Of a stretch of DNA of 64,000 nucleotides, positions 1 to 8,634 are shown one piece after another. Made by a program: the position numbers and the translations under genes. Within the stretch, counting starts at the first letter, position 1; the number at the start of each line of letters is the position of its first letter. The stretch comes from Fusobacteriota bacterium. Lineage in GTDB: Bacteria; Bacillota; TC1. The notes below the pieces were generated by a model. It made no database searches. It was not told the origin of the DNA and worked only from the letters and a program-made list of their open reading frames with translations. Where the stretch lies: the NCBI GenBank assembly GCA_009773805.1, contig WTXA01000001.1:186001-250000 (forward strand). The letters are read 5' to 3'.

Positions 1-1168
<1,168 letters not shown>

Positions 1169-1169
1169 A

Positions 1170-1586
1170 ATGGGAGATTTATTACTTGAAGTTTTATCAC
1201 ACCATGGACAAATTTTAAAAGCAGATGGAGTTGAAATGGTTGATGTACCTACTTTAATGGGCCCAACTACTATTTTAAAGAATCATGCTTCATATATTAG
1301 CCAACTAGAAATTGGTGTATTAAAGTATAAAAAAGATGGGATTATAAAAAAAGTTGCTCTTGGGACACACGGTATAATTGAAGTATACAAGAATCACGTA
1401 TCTGTTTTTGTACATACAGCAGAAAATGAAGAAGACATTGATGTTGCTAGAGCTAAACGTGCCAAAGAACTAGCTGAGGGTCTTCTAGCTCAAGGTATTG
1501 ATGAAATTGAATCTGGTTTTCGTGCGGAATTAGCCTTGAAAAAAGCTTTAGTAAGATTGTCATTAGGTAAGTCAAATGAAGATTGA
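1170..1586 (+). CDS. atpC: F1F0 ATP synthase subunit epsilon
   Basis: Epsilon subunit of F1, the central-stalk protein that couples and can inhibit ATP hydrolysis. It has 138 residues, the usual length. The N-terminal beta-sandwich carries the vDVPTLMGPTTILKNHA region, equivalent to the family's vPt-G-ILpnHa motif. The C-terminal part (about residues 90-138) is the two-helix hairpin with charged ARAKRAKELAEG. It starts one base after the atpD stop, with the ribosome binding site inside the end of atpD (AAGGGAG), so the two are translationally coupled. The last 11 bases overlap the next gene. Confidence 0.95.
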   Translation: MGDLLLEVLSHHGQILKADGVEMVDVPTLMGPTTILKNHASYISQLEIGVLKYKKDGIIKKVALGTHGIIEVYKNHVSVFVHTAENEEDIDVARAKRAKELAEGLLAQGIDEIESGFRAELALKKALVRLSLGKSNED

Positions 1587-2406
1587 TTTACATTGCCATA
1601 GTCATTTTTCTGATGGCTCAGCATCCTTTGAGCAAATAATATTATTGTTGACTAAAGAAAATATTAAGCATTTTAGTATAACCGACCATGATTATTATGG
1701 AGGGGAGCTTAATGCTTTTTTCTTGCCTCAAAATTTAACTTACTATAAAGGTATAGAAATATCAGCAAAAGACTATAAAACTAATAAGAAGGTACACCTC
1801 CTAGGATATGGATTTGATCACCAACATAAAAGATTAAAAGAATATACTGATCACTACTACAATATCAGGAAAGAAAATAGTAAGAATATAATTAACAGTC
1901 TAATTAAAGAAGGCTATAAAATACAAATGGAGGATTTCAACTATAGATTAGAAAACAATCTCCCAATATACAAGCAACATATAATGGTAAAATTAGTTGA
2001 AAAAGGCTATACTGAACGTATATATGGTCAGTTATATCATGATTTTAGAGCAAATGGATTTTTTGAAGACTTAAAATACATTGACTATAAAGAAGCGATT
2101 AGTTTATTAAAAGATATAAAAGCGATAACTTTCTTGGCTCATCCAGCTATATATAATAACTGGGATATCTTACCAGGATTAGTAAAAGCAGGTTTAGATG
2201 GCATAGAAGCTTACCACAAAAGACATAATCAAGAAGATATAAAACTATCATTAGAATATGCTGATAAGTATTGTTTGCTAGTTAGTGGTGGTAGTGATTA
2301 TCACGGTAATTACAGTAGTTTACCAGGACATCTAGGTGTAGACGTACCTGATAATTATGTAAAAAATTTTATAAAGGCGATAAAGCAAAATGACATTACC
2401 AAATAG
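1576..2406 (+). CDS. PHP-domain metal-dependent phosphoesterase
   Basis: A 276-residue PHP-superfamily protein, probably a phosphatase or nuclease of the YciV / RNase AM type. Metal-binding motifs visible are DLHCHSHFSDGS (residues 4-15), TDHD (36-39), HLLGYGFD, AHPAIYN and the terminal SGGSDYHG. These give the set of His and Asp residues expected for a trinuclear metal site. The start overlaps atpC by 11 bases and has only a weak ribosome binding site (TAGGTAAG), suggesting coupling to atpC. Substrate cannot be deduced; 3',5'-nucleoside bisphosphates or short RNA are the known substrates of close families. Confidence 0.85.
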   Translation: MKIDLHCHSHFSDGSASFEQIILLLTKENIKHFSITDHDYYGGELNAFFLPQNLTYYKGIEISAKDYKTNKKVHLLGYGFDHQHKRLKEYTDHYYNIRKENSKNIINSLIKEGYKIQMEDFNYRLENNLPIYKQHIMVKLVEKGYTERIYGQLYHDFRANGFFEDLKYIDYKEAISLLKDIKAITFLAHPAIYNNWDILPGLVKAGLDGIEAYHKRHNQEDIKLSLEYADKYCLLVSGGSDYHGNYSSLPGHLGVDVPDNYVKNFIKAIKQNDITK

Positions 2407-3796
2407 TTTTTTGGGGAAATTCAAAAGATTAATGAAAACTGAAGAATATAATGAATTTATCAATAGCTTTGAAAAACATATTTTTGAAGGTATTAGATTT
2501 AATTCGTTAAAATTAACTAAAGATGAATTTTTAAAAAGAATCAACAATATTTCCGAAAGAATTCCATGGACTAGTGACGGATTTTACTTCAATAAAGAAA
2601 ATTCTGATGTAAGAATCACAATACATCCATATTATCATCAAGGCTTATTCTATATCCAAGAACCATCAGCCATGTATCCGGCTGAACTTTTAGCAGCTAC
2701 AAGAGAGGATAAAGTACTTGATTTATGTGCTGCCCCAGGAGGTAAAACTGTACAAATAGCAGCCCAAATGGAGAATAAAAGTTTATTAGTAAGCAATGAA
2801 ATAAGTCCAAAGAGGGTAAGAGCACTAAAAAAGAATGTTGAACTTTATGGAATAAAGAACACAATTATAACAAACAGTACAGGCAAGAACCTCCTTGAAA
2901 CATATGGTACTTACTTTGATAAAATCCTTGTGGATGCACCCTGCTCTGGAGAAGGAACATTTAGAAAAGATAAGCATGCAATAAAGGAATACGATAAATA
3001 TGTAGGCCAAGAGCTTTATGAAACACAACGTGATATTTTAGATTTCGCCTTTAAAATGTTAAAGAATGGGGGTTATCTTGTTTATTCAACCTGTACCTTT
3101 AACCCAGAGGAAAATGAAAAACAAATTGAATATTTGATTAAAACATATGATTGTCAATTAGTTGAAGGAAACAAAACTGATGGAATGGCCAGTGGTAGAC
3201 CTCTGTGGAGTGAAGAAAGTACAATTGATCTTGAAAAAACTACACGATTTTGGCCACATATGACAAAATCTGAAGGACATTTTATTGCAAAAATATTAAA
3301 ATTATCAGGTGAAGAATATAAAGGCAAGAACAGCAAGTCAAAATGGAAACCTTATAAGTATATTCCTGAGAAAATTAGAGAATTCATGGATAATAATATA
3401 AGGATAGATTTTAATAATAGTTTTTATTATTGTGAAGATGAAGAATACTATTTAATGGATCATGAATATCCCTTTGATAAAAAGAATAAGATACAACATT
3501 TAGGAATGAACATCGGAAAACTAAATAAATATAATTTCATACCAAGTCAAAGCTTTGCAATGACCTTAAGACAAAATGAAGTCAAGAAAATAATCGAAGT
3601 CGATTTTAATAATGCCAATAAATATTTAAAAGGTGAAACCTTAGAAATAAATCAAGAAGATGGGTATTATGGTATAGTATATCAAGATAATATTCTTGGT
3701 TGGGCAAAATTTAATAATGGTTTTTTTAAGAATTTATATGAAAAATCATGGAGAAAGGTTAACGATGGCAACAGTTTTAACACCAGTATTAATTAG
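2390..3796 (+). CDS. RsmF/RsmB-type rRNA cytosine-C5 methyltransferase
   Basis: A 468-residue SAM-dependent RNA m5C methyltransferase of the NOL1/NOP2/Sun family. The N-terminal start MTLPNSFLGKFKRLM matches the RsmF subfamily. The SAM site is LDLCAAPGGKT. The two catalytic cysteines are in DAPCSGEGTFRKD (motif IV) and YSTCTFNPEENE (motif VI). About 150 C-terminal residues follow the catalytic core and fit the RsmF-type RNA-binding extension. The start overlaps the PHP gene by 17 bases. The likely target is 16S rRNA; the exact cytosine is not inferable from the sequence. Confidence 0.88.
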   Translation: MTLPNSFLGKFKRLMKTEEYNEFINSFEKHIFEGIRFNSLKLTKDEFLKRINNISERIPWTSDGFYFNKENSDVRITIHPYYHQGLFYIQEPSAMYPAELLAATREDKVLDLCAAPGGKTVQIAAQMENKSLLVSNEISPKRVRALKKNVELYGIKNTIITNSTGKNLLETYGTYFDKILVDAPCSGEGTFRKDKHAIKEYDKYVGQELYETQRDILDFAFKMLKNGGYLVYSTCTFNPEENEKQIEYLIKTYDCQLVEGNKTDGMASGRPLWSEESTIDLEKTTRFWPHMTKSEGHFIAKILKLSGEEYKGKNSKSKWKPYKYIPEKIREFMDNNIRIDFNNSFYYCEDEEYYLMDHEYPFDKKNKIQHLGMNIGKLNKYNFIPSQSFAMTLRQNEVKKIIEVDFNNANKYLKGETLEINQEDGYYGIVYQDNILGWAKFNNGFFKNLYEKSWRKVNDGNSFNTSIN

Positions 3797-4424
3797 TTTA
3801 AAAATTGCTTTTGTGGCTACTTGTTTTTCATTAGTCATAGGCACATCACTAGCATATCTACTTCATAAAAAAAATGATAAGCTAGGAACTATATTTGAAA
3901 CTATAATCTTGTTACCTTTGGTAATGCCACCAACAATAACAGGCTATTTGTTGTTACTACTTTTAAGTAACAAAGGCATTTTATATATGTTAGTTGGAAA
4001 CAATCTAATTTTTACCTGGTGGGCTGGGGTGATAGCTAGTACAATAGTTAGTATTCCTTTAATGTACCAAAATTCTAAGAGTGGTTTTCAATCCTTAAAT
4101 CCAGTATATAAAGATATTGGTAAAACACTTGGACTTGGAAGATTTAAAATTATATTTAGTATTGAACTTCCATTAATTTTACCTTCATTACTAAGTGGGT
4201 TAGTATTATCCTTTGCTAGAGCATTAGGAGAATTTGGTGCCACCTTAATGGTTGCTGGTAGTATACCAGGAAAGACTAGAACTATCGCCTCAGCAATATA
4301 TTTCGCAGTTGAATCTGGTGATAGACAAACTGCTAATACTTTGATGCTAATTATGGTAATAATTAGTTTTCTTTTAATGTTTTCACTTAACTTATGGTTG
4401 AAAAGAAAGAGGAATTATAACTAA
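3765..4424 (+). CDS. modB: Molybdate-type ABC transporter permease
   Basis: Membrane permease of a molybdate/tungstate ABC importer, 219 residues from the chosen start. The ATG at 3765 is preferred because GAAAGG lies six bases upstream; the frame opens farther upstream but inside rsmF. Five or six hydrophobic helices are visible. The LPLVMPPTITGYLLL segment and the EAA-like loop followed by FARALGEFGATLMVAG and TRTIASAIY are characteristic of ModB. It overlaps the end of the preceding gene by 32 bases and the next gene by one (TAATG). No periplasmic-type binding protein (modA) is adjacent. Confidence 0.88.
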   Translation: MATVLTPVLISLKIAFVATCFSLVIGTSLAYLLHKKNDKLGTIFETIILLPLVMPPTITGYLLLLLLSNKGILYMLVGNNLIFTWWAGVIASTIVSIPLMYQNSKSGFQSLNPVYKDIGKTLGLGRFKIIFSIELPLILPSLLSGLVLSFARALGEFGATLMVAGSIPGKTRTIASAIYFAVESGDRQTANTLMLIMVIISFLLMFSLNLWLKRKRNYN

Positions 4425-5410
4425 TGATAGATATATTATTAAACAAAAAAATTGGTAATAACACATACAATTATAAGCTGAAAACAAATTCTAAGATTAT
4501 AGCAATTATGGGTCAAAGTGGAGCAGGTAAGACAACTTTTTTAAGGCTATTAAGCGGTTTATTAAAACCTGATTCAGGGTATATAAAAATAAATAACTTT
4601 GTAATGTATGATAATGATAAAGTTAATATAAAAACTAAACTTAGACAAATTGCTTATATTTTTCAACATGATAATTTATTTCCTCATTTAAATGTAGCGG
4701 AAAATATAGGATTAGGTTTAAATGTTAACCAAGTTGAAAATATTATTTTTTGGCTTGAGAAGTTCGGGTTGGGTTATATTAGGAATTCTAAAATCACCAA
4801 TTTGTCAGGTGGTGAAAAACAGCGTATCGCTTTAATAAGAGCCTTACTACACAATCCAAGACTTTTGTTACTTGACGAGGCTTTCAGTAGTTTAGATGAA
4901 GAAAATAAAAATATACTATATAATGAAATTAAATCTGTACTACATAGCTATAAAGGTCATACAATTATTGTGACACATGACTATAAAGAAGCAATGAAAC
5001 TTGCTGATGAAATATTTTATTTGAGTGATAATAAATTTAACAAAGTCTGGAATAACTATATTGAAGGTGAAATTAAAAGTATTGAAGAAAAGGATAGTGG
5101 AGATATATTTTCTATCTCATCAGGAAATTTGTTATTAAGAGGTATTATCCTAAAAGATTTTATAAAAGTTGGAGATATTATTAAAGTTGAAATTGAATCA
5201 GTTAAAGTGAAAATTGGAAATATGACTTACAATGAAGAAAACTTTGTCGATAACAACCTTTTAAAAGGCATTGTAGTCAAAAGAATAGATAATGTTTATG
5301 AACTATCAGTTGATGATAAAATTATATATGCTCGTTCTGACATTACTTATGAATTGAATTCACAAGTAAATATATTTATTAAATACAAGAACGTCAACAT
5401 AGTTAAATAG
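4424..5410 (+). CDS. modC: Molybdate-type ABC transporter ATP-binding protein
   Basis: ATPase of the importer encoded with modB; it energises oxyanion uptake. It has 328 residues. The nucleotide-binding domain carries Walker A GQSGAGKTT, Q-loop FQHDN, signature LSGGEKQR, Walker B LLLLDEAFSSLD and switch His in VTHDYKEA. Residues from about 225 onward form the small-ligand TOBE-like domain typical of ModC. It starts on the last base of modB, so the pair is translationally coupled. Molybdate versus tungstate specificity normally lies in ModA, which is absent here. Confidence 0.88.
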   Translation: MIDILLNKKIGNNTYNYKLKTNSKIIAIMGQSGAGKTTFLRLLSGLLKPDSGYIKINNFVMYDNDKVNIKTKLRQIAYIFQHDNLFPHLNVAENIGLGLNVNQVENIIFWLEKFGLGYIRNSKITNLSGGEKQRIALIRALLHNPRLLLLDEAFSSLDEENKNILYNEIKSVLHSYKGHTIIVTHDYKEAMKLADEIFYLSDNKFNKVWNNYIEGEIKSIEEKDSGDIFSISSGNLLLRGIILKDFIKVGDIIKVEIESVKVKIGNMTYNEENFVDNNLLKGIVVKRIDNVYELSVDDKIIYARSDITYELNSQVNIFIKYKNVNIVK

Positions 5411-5419
5411 GGAGTTATT

Positions 5420-6202
5420 ATGAGAAGTATAATTAATGGTGTAATTATAGACAATGAAAACATAGATAATTGGAAACAAAAGGGATATGTTTATGAAGTT
5501 TTAAGAGTTATTGATAATACTCCACTGTTTCTAAAAGAACATCTTTTGAGAATGAAAAATTCAATTAAAGAGATTGATATAAAATCAATTGAGAATAATT
5601 TGAAAAAGTTGATTGAAATATATGATGGAAACCTAAATGACAATATTTTTATAAGTGTAAATATTGAAAAAAATGAAACGGGAATATTTATAATTAAAGG
5701 TTTCTATCCACCAAAGGAATGGTATGAAAATGGAATAAAGATAAACACTTGTCAAATAAAAAGAGATGATCCTGGCAAGAAAGTTTACGATATCAATTAT
5801 AAATACACAATTCAGGAACATTTGAAAAAAACTAATGTTTTTGAAACCTTGATTACTGATAATGGCGTTCTAAATGAGGGTAGTCGATCTAATGTATTCT
5901 TCATAAAAGATAATGAAATCTTTACGCCTTCTGTAGAAGCTGTTTTGCCGGGAATAACTAGAGACAAAGTTTTTGAAGCAGCTAAAGCTTGTGCAATCAC
6001 AATTGTTGAAACTAGTATAAATACTAAGGATTTAAATAACTTTGATGGAGCATTTATTACAGGAACTTCAATTGATTTATTGCCAATTAGGCAAATTAAT
6101 GAAATTTGTTATAAAACTACTGAATTAGACAGTTTTGAAAAATTATTAGTATGTTTTGAAAAAATAAAAAATAAGGATTTGGTGATTACAAATAATGAGT
6201 AA
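5420..6202 (+). CDS. Class IV aminotransferase family protein (PabC/IlvE/DAAT fold)
   Basis: A 260-residue PLP-fold IV enzyme related to 4-amino-4-deoxychorismate lyase, branched-chain and D-amino-acid aminotransferases. The phosphate-cup region GVLNEGSRSNVFFIKD and the later GAFITGTSIDLLPI motif are clear. Ungapped spacing to E. coli PabC and Bacillus DAAT puts the PLP lysine at Lys121 (PGKKVYD). It has a good ribosome binding site (GGGAG) ten bases after modC and overlaps the next gene by 8 bases. Reaction specificity is uncertain: a PabC role in folate synthesis is possible but no pabA/pabB neighbours are present. Confidence 0.72.
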   Translation: MRSIINGVIIDNENIDNWKQKGYVYEVLRVIDNTPLFLKEHLLRMKNSIKEIDIKSIENNLKKLIEIYDGNLNDNIFISVNIEKNETGIFIIKGFYPPKEWYENGIKINTCQIKRDDPGKKVYDINYKYTIQEHLKKTNVFETLITDNGVLNEGSRSNVFFIKDNEIFTPSVEAVLPGITRDKVFEAAKACAITIVETSINTKDLNNFDGAFITGTSIDLLPIRQINEICYKTTELDSFEKLLVCFEKIKNKDLVITNNE

Positions 6203-6908
6203 AATTCAATTAAATAACTCACAGTTAAAATATATTGCGGCATTTTTCATGTTTATAGACCACTTTGCCTTTATATTGCTTGAATATGGTACATTACCAT
6301 ACTTTATTGGTAGGGGGATAGGTAGATTATCCGCTCCTATTTTCTTTTGGTCAATTTCTGAAGGTGCTTTACATACCAAGAATATGAGAAGATACTTTCG
6401 AAATATCTTTATATTTGGATTGGTTATACAATTAGTTTATACTATTGGAGTGGGAGATATCGGATCTCTTACTAGTGTAATTGAATTAAATAAAAATATA
6501 TTCATTACTTTAGCGCTAGGCTTGATTGGCATAATTTTCATTAAGCAATATCCTGGAAAAAGTCTGTTGCATTTTAGTATAATTGGATTTTTGTGTTTTA
6601 TAGGTGAACTAATTAATGCCGACTATGGCTGGTATGGCATTCTATTTATCATTCTATTCTACTTGTTTAAAGAAAATAGAATAAAACTAGTTACTAGTCT
6701 TATTCTAATAAATTTTGCGAGATTTGTTTTATATATTGATGGATATGAGTTAATACCTAATCTACTTCAATTATTAGCTCTTTTAGCATTACCTATAATT
6801 TTCTTATACAATGGCAAACGTGGAAATGGTAATAAGTACTTTTTTTACTTATTTTATCCTATTCATCTTGGTCTTTTGTATTTATTGAAAGAGATTTTAA
6901 TACAGTAA
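6195..6908 (+). CDS. TraX family membrane protein
   Basis: A 237-residue polytopic membrane protein with about seven hydrophobic segments. The N-terminus LKYIAAFFMFIDHFAFILLE followed by RGIGRLSAPIFFWSISEGALHT and the C-terminal FYLFYPIHLGLLYLL are the conserved TraX-family signatures. TraX acetylates F pilin in plasmids, but chromosomal Bacillota members stand alone and their substrate is unknown; they are distant relatives of membrane acyltransferases. The start overlaps the aminotransferase gene by 8 bases. The 3' end overlaps a convergent gene by 50 bases. Confidence 0.85.
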   Translation: MSKIQLNNSQLKYIAAFFMFIDHFAFILLEYGTLPYFIGRGIGRLSAPIFFWSISEGALHTKNMRRYFRNIFIFGLVIQLVYTIGVGDIGSLTSVIELNKNIFITLALGLIGIIFIKQYPGKSLLHFSIIGFLCFIGELINADYGWYGILFIILFYLFKENRIKLVTSLILINFARFVLYIDGYELIPNLLQLLALLALPIIFLYNGKRGNGNKYFFYLFYPIHLGLLYLLKEILIQ

Positions 6909-7227
6909 GTGCTTTAATTGCCTTAGGAAAGCCGTTGTAAAGTGAGGCTTGTAGAATTATCTCTATAAGTTCTTCGTTGGTTATACCTACATTTAAAGCC
7001 CCTAGAAAATGATTTCTTAGTTGAAGCTCAGGGCTTCCTTGTGCGATTAAGAAAGAAATTGTAACTATTTCTCTATCTCTAAGTGAAAGACCTTCCCTTG
7101 AGTAAATTTCACCGAATGCATATTCAAGTATATATTCACCTAATTCTCCATATTCTTTTACTAAGTCGTCCCTTTCGAAACCCCAGATTTTCTTTGTGGT
7201 CTCAAGACCTTTTTTCAGTTTATCCAT
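6859..7227 (-). CDS. Carboxymuconolactone decarboxylase family protein
   Basis: A 122-residue AhpD/CMD-fold protein. The core LSLRDREIVTISFLIAQGSPELQLRNHFLGALNVGITNEELIEIILQ is typical, ending in the Y-GFPKAIKAL motif. It lacks the CxxC redox pair of AhpD, so it is of the decarboxylase-like or uncharacterised branch; no aromatic degradation genes are nearby. The start has a strong ribosome binding site (AAAGGGGGG). It is divergent from the flavin reductase gene across a 94-base gap and converges with traX, overlapping its last 50 bases. Catalytic function is not assignable. Confidence 0.8.
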   Translation of the reverse strand: MDKLKKGLETTKKIWGFERDDLVKEYGELGEYILEYAFGEIYSREGLSLRDREIVTISFLIAQGSPELQLRNHFLGALNVGITNEELIEIILQASLYNGFPKAIKALTVLKSLSINTKDQDE

Positions 7228-7253
7228 TTTAACCCCCCTTTGTATATTAATTG

Positions 7254-7287
7254 TAGCATTTATTATTATCTAAAAAAATGCTATAAT
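7254..7287 (+). promoter_or_regulatory. Candidate divergent promoter with inverted repeat
   Basis: A perfect -10 hexamer TATAAT lies at 7282-7287, with a poor -35 (TTTATT) 17 bases upstream, for the rubredoxin/flavin reductase gene. TAGCATTT (7254-7261) and AAATGCTA (7276-7283) form an inverted repeat that reaches into this -10, so a dimeric regulator could act here. The opposite gene starts at 7227 and may share the site. The repeat is seen directly; regulation is inferred. Confidence 0.4.
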
Positions 7288-7321
7288 GAAAACAATGTTG
7301 TAAAGGAAAGGAAGTAATTAT

Positions 7322-8116
7322 ATGAAGTGGAAATGTGAAGTATGTGGTTACGAAATAGAAGGTGACGAACCAATAGATATATGCCCAGTCTGTGGAGTTG
7401 ATAAAGACAATTTTTCACAAGTTCAAGAAAAACAAAAAGATTCTAATGATATAAAAACTTCGATTAGACAAATAATATATGGTATGTTTGTCATAACAAC
7501 TGAAAGTAAAGGTATAATTAATGGGCAAGCAGCAAATACAGTGTTTCAGTTAACTAGTGACCCAAACCAAATTGCAGTTTGTTTAAATAAGAGCAATTAT
7601 ACAACAGAATTAGTTTTAGAATCTAAGAAATTGATTGTAAATGTAATAGGTCAAGACTCTTTTACAATGATATCTAATTTTGGGTTCTCATCAGGTAGAG
7701 ATAGAAATAAATTTGAAAAAATAAAGTATTCCAAAATTAATGGAATACCTGCACTAGAAGAAGATTCCTTGTCAGGTATGGTTTGTAATGTAATAAACAT
7801 GTTAGATGTTGGAACACATTGGCTTATGGTTTGTTCTATTGATGATGCATTTGTCAATAAAGAGAAAAAAGCTATTCAACCTTTAAGTTATAGTGATTTC
7901 AGAATACTAAAAAGAGGAGAAAAACTTCCGAGTCAAGAAATTAAAGCGGAAGTGAAGGAGGTTAATATGAGTGAAGGCGGAGAAAAATATATCTGTACAG
8001 TATGTGGCTATATCCATGATCCAGCCACAGAAGGAGTAGAGTTTAAGGATTTACCAGATGACTATACTTGTCCAGTTTGTGGAGTACCAAAGTCAGATTT
8101 CGAACCATTAAAATAA
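7322..8116 (+). CDS. Rubredoxin - flavin reductase - rubredoxin protein (high-molecular-weight rubredoxin type)
   Basis: An electron-transfer flavoprotein of 264 residues with three parts. Residues 1-30 form a short rubredoxin-like knuckle (C5xxC8 and C21xxC24). Residues about 45-200 are a flavin reductase-like FMN domain ([32 protein letters not shown]). Residues about 217-262 form a classical rubredoxin ([22 protein letters not shown]). Proteins with the FMN and C-terminal rubredoxin parts (Hrb) pass electrons from NADH to flavodiiron NO/O2 reductases in anaerobes, so an oxidative or nitrosative stress role is likely; no flavodiiron gene is in the window. The ribosome binding site GGAAAGGAAG precedes the start. 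An internal ribosome binding site precedes the C-terminal rubredoxin. Confidence 0.88.
   Translation: MKWKCEVCGYEIEGDEPIDICPVCGVDKDNFSQVQEKQKDSNDIKTSIRQIIYGMFVITTESKGIINGQAANTVFQLTSDPNQIAVCLNKSNYTTELVLESKKLIVNVIGQDSFTMISNFGFSSGRDRNKFEKIKYSKINGIPALEEDSLSGMVCNVINMLDVGTHWLMVCSIDDAFVNKEKKAIQPLSYSDFRILKRGEKLPSQEIKAEVKEVNMSEGGEKYICTVCGYIHDPATEGVEFKDLPDDYTCPVCGVPKSDFEPLK
7954..7969 (+). promoter_or_regulatory. Internal ribosome binding site and in-frame ATG before the C-terminal rubredoxin
   Basis: GAAGGAGG (7954-7961), five bases, then ATG at 7967-7969, in the same frame as the surrounding gene (codon 216). Initiation here would give a 49-residue free rubredoxin beginning [15 protein letters not shown]. 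This matches the strength and spacing of the best true start sites in the window. Confidence 0.55.
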
Positions 8117-8150
8117 AAATAAAATTTAATAAAAAATTAATAAAATATAC

Positions 8151-8179
8151 TTGAATTATATAATTTAAAAGTATATAAT
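8151..8179 (+). promoter_or_regulatory. Promoter of the tRNA cluster
   Basis: TTGAAT (8151-8156), a 17-base spacer and a perfect TATAAT (8174-8179). A short GC-rich inverted repeat (TGCGC...GTGCGCA) follows just before the first tRNA. This is a standard housekeeping sigma promoter. Confidence 0.7.
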
Positions 8180-8206
8180 TATTCTTGCGCTTGTGTGCGC
8201 AGGCAT

Positions 8207-8282
8207 GGTGGGTGTAGTTCAGTGGTAGAGCGCTAGTTTGTGGTACTAGTTGTCGTGGGTTCGAGTCCCATCATCCACCCCA
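8207..8282 (+). tRNA. tRNA-His (GTG)
   Basis: Cloverleaf with the extra G-1 encoded and paired to C73, the histidine identity element. The acceptor GGTGGGTG pairs with CATCCACC. The anticodon loop TTGTGGT gives anticodon GTG on a CTAGT/ACTAG stem. The T-arm is GTGGG-TTCGAGT-CCCAT and the 3' CCA is encoded. Confidence 0.96.
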
Positions 8283-8286
8283 AGTT

Positions 8287-8362
8287 GATCCATTAGCTCA
8301 GTCGGTAGAGCACCTGACTTTTAATCAGGGTGTCCCGCGTTCGAGTCGCGGATGGATCACCA
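8287..8362 (+). tRNA. tRNA-Lys (TTT)
   Basis: Acceptor GATCCAT pairs with ATGGATC. The anticodon stem is CCTGA/TCAGG with loop CTTTTAA, anticodon TTT. The T-loop TTCGAGT is present and CCA is encoded. It lies four bases after tRNA-His. Confidence 0.96.
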
Positions 8363-8364
8363 AT

Positions 8365-8449
8365 GCGGATGTGGCGGAATTGGCAGACGCGCTAGATTTA
8401 GGCTCTAGTGAGTAACATCGTGGGGGTTCAAGTCCCTTCATCCGCACCA
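8365..8449 (+). tRNA. tRNA-Leu (TAG)
   Basis: Class II tRNA, 85 bases, with a long variable arm (about TGAGTAACATCG). Acceptor GCGGATG pairs with CATCCGC. The anticodon stem is CTAGA/TCTAG with loop TTTAGGC, anticodon TAG. CCA is encoded. It lies two bases after tRNA-Lys. Confidence 0.96.
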
Positions 8450-8453
8450 GGTC

Positions 8454-8528
8454 GCGGAAGTGGCTCAGTGGTAGAGTATCTCCTTGCCAAGGAGAGGGTC
8501 GCGGGTTCGAATCCCGTCTTCCGCTCCA
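8454..8528 (+). tRNA. tRNA-Gly (GCC)
   Basis: Acceptor GCGGAAG pairs with CTTCCGC. The anticodon stem is TCTCC/GGAGA with loop TTGCCAA, anticodon GCC. The T-arm is CGGG-TTCGAAT-CCCG and CCA is encoded. Last of the four clustered tRNAs. Confidence 0.96.
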
Positions 8529-8532
8529 AAGA

Positions 8533-8570
8533 AAAATACCTCGAATACAAATTCGAGGTATTTTCTTGTT
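8533..8570 (+). terminator. Terminator of the tRNA cluster
   Basis: Ten-base perfect stem (8537-8546 with 8551-8560) extended by AAAA/TTTT, loop ACAA, followed by TTTTCTTGTTT. It begins five bases after the last tRNA. Confidence 0.85.
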
Positions 8571-8575
8571 TAAAG

Positions 8576-8604
8576 TTGTTCAGTTTATAAAAATATTGTA
8601 TAAT
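8576..8604 (+). promoter_or_regulatory. Promoter of the tig-clpPX-lon operon
   Basis: TTGTTC (8576-8581), 17-base spacer, perfect TATAAT (8599-8604), directly after the tRNA terminator and 30 bases before the trigger factor start. No CtsR-type or CIRCE repeat is seen around it. Confidence 0.6.
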
Positions 8605-8634
8605 TATTAATTAGAAAATGAAGGGAGTCTTACA

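Noticed and set aside
5420-6202. Apparent loss of the PLP lysine in the class IV aminotransferase (Tyr in place of Lys)
   Set aside because: Counting back without gaps from the conserved NxxE(A/T)L segment puts Lys121 at the catalytic position, 18 residues upstream as in PabC and DAAT.
8408-8590. 60-residue open frame
   Set aside because: It lies over tRNA-Leu, tRNA-Gly and their terminator; it has no ribosome binding site and is explained by the RNA genes.
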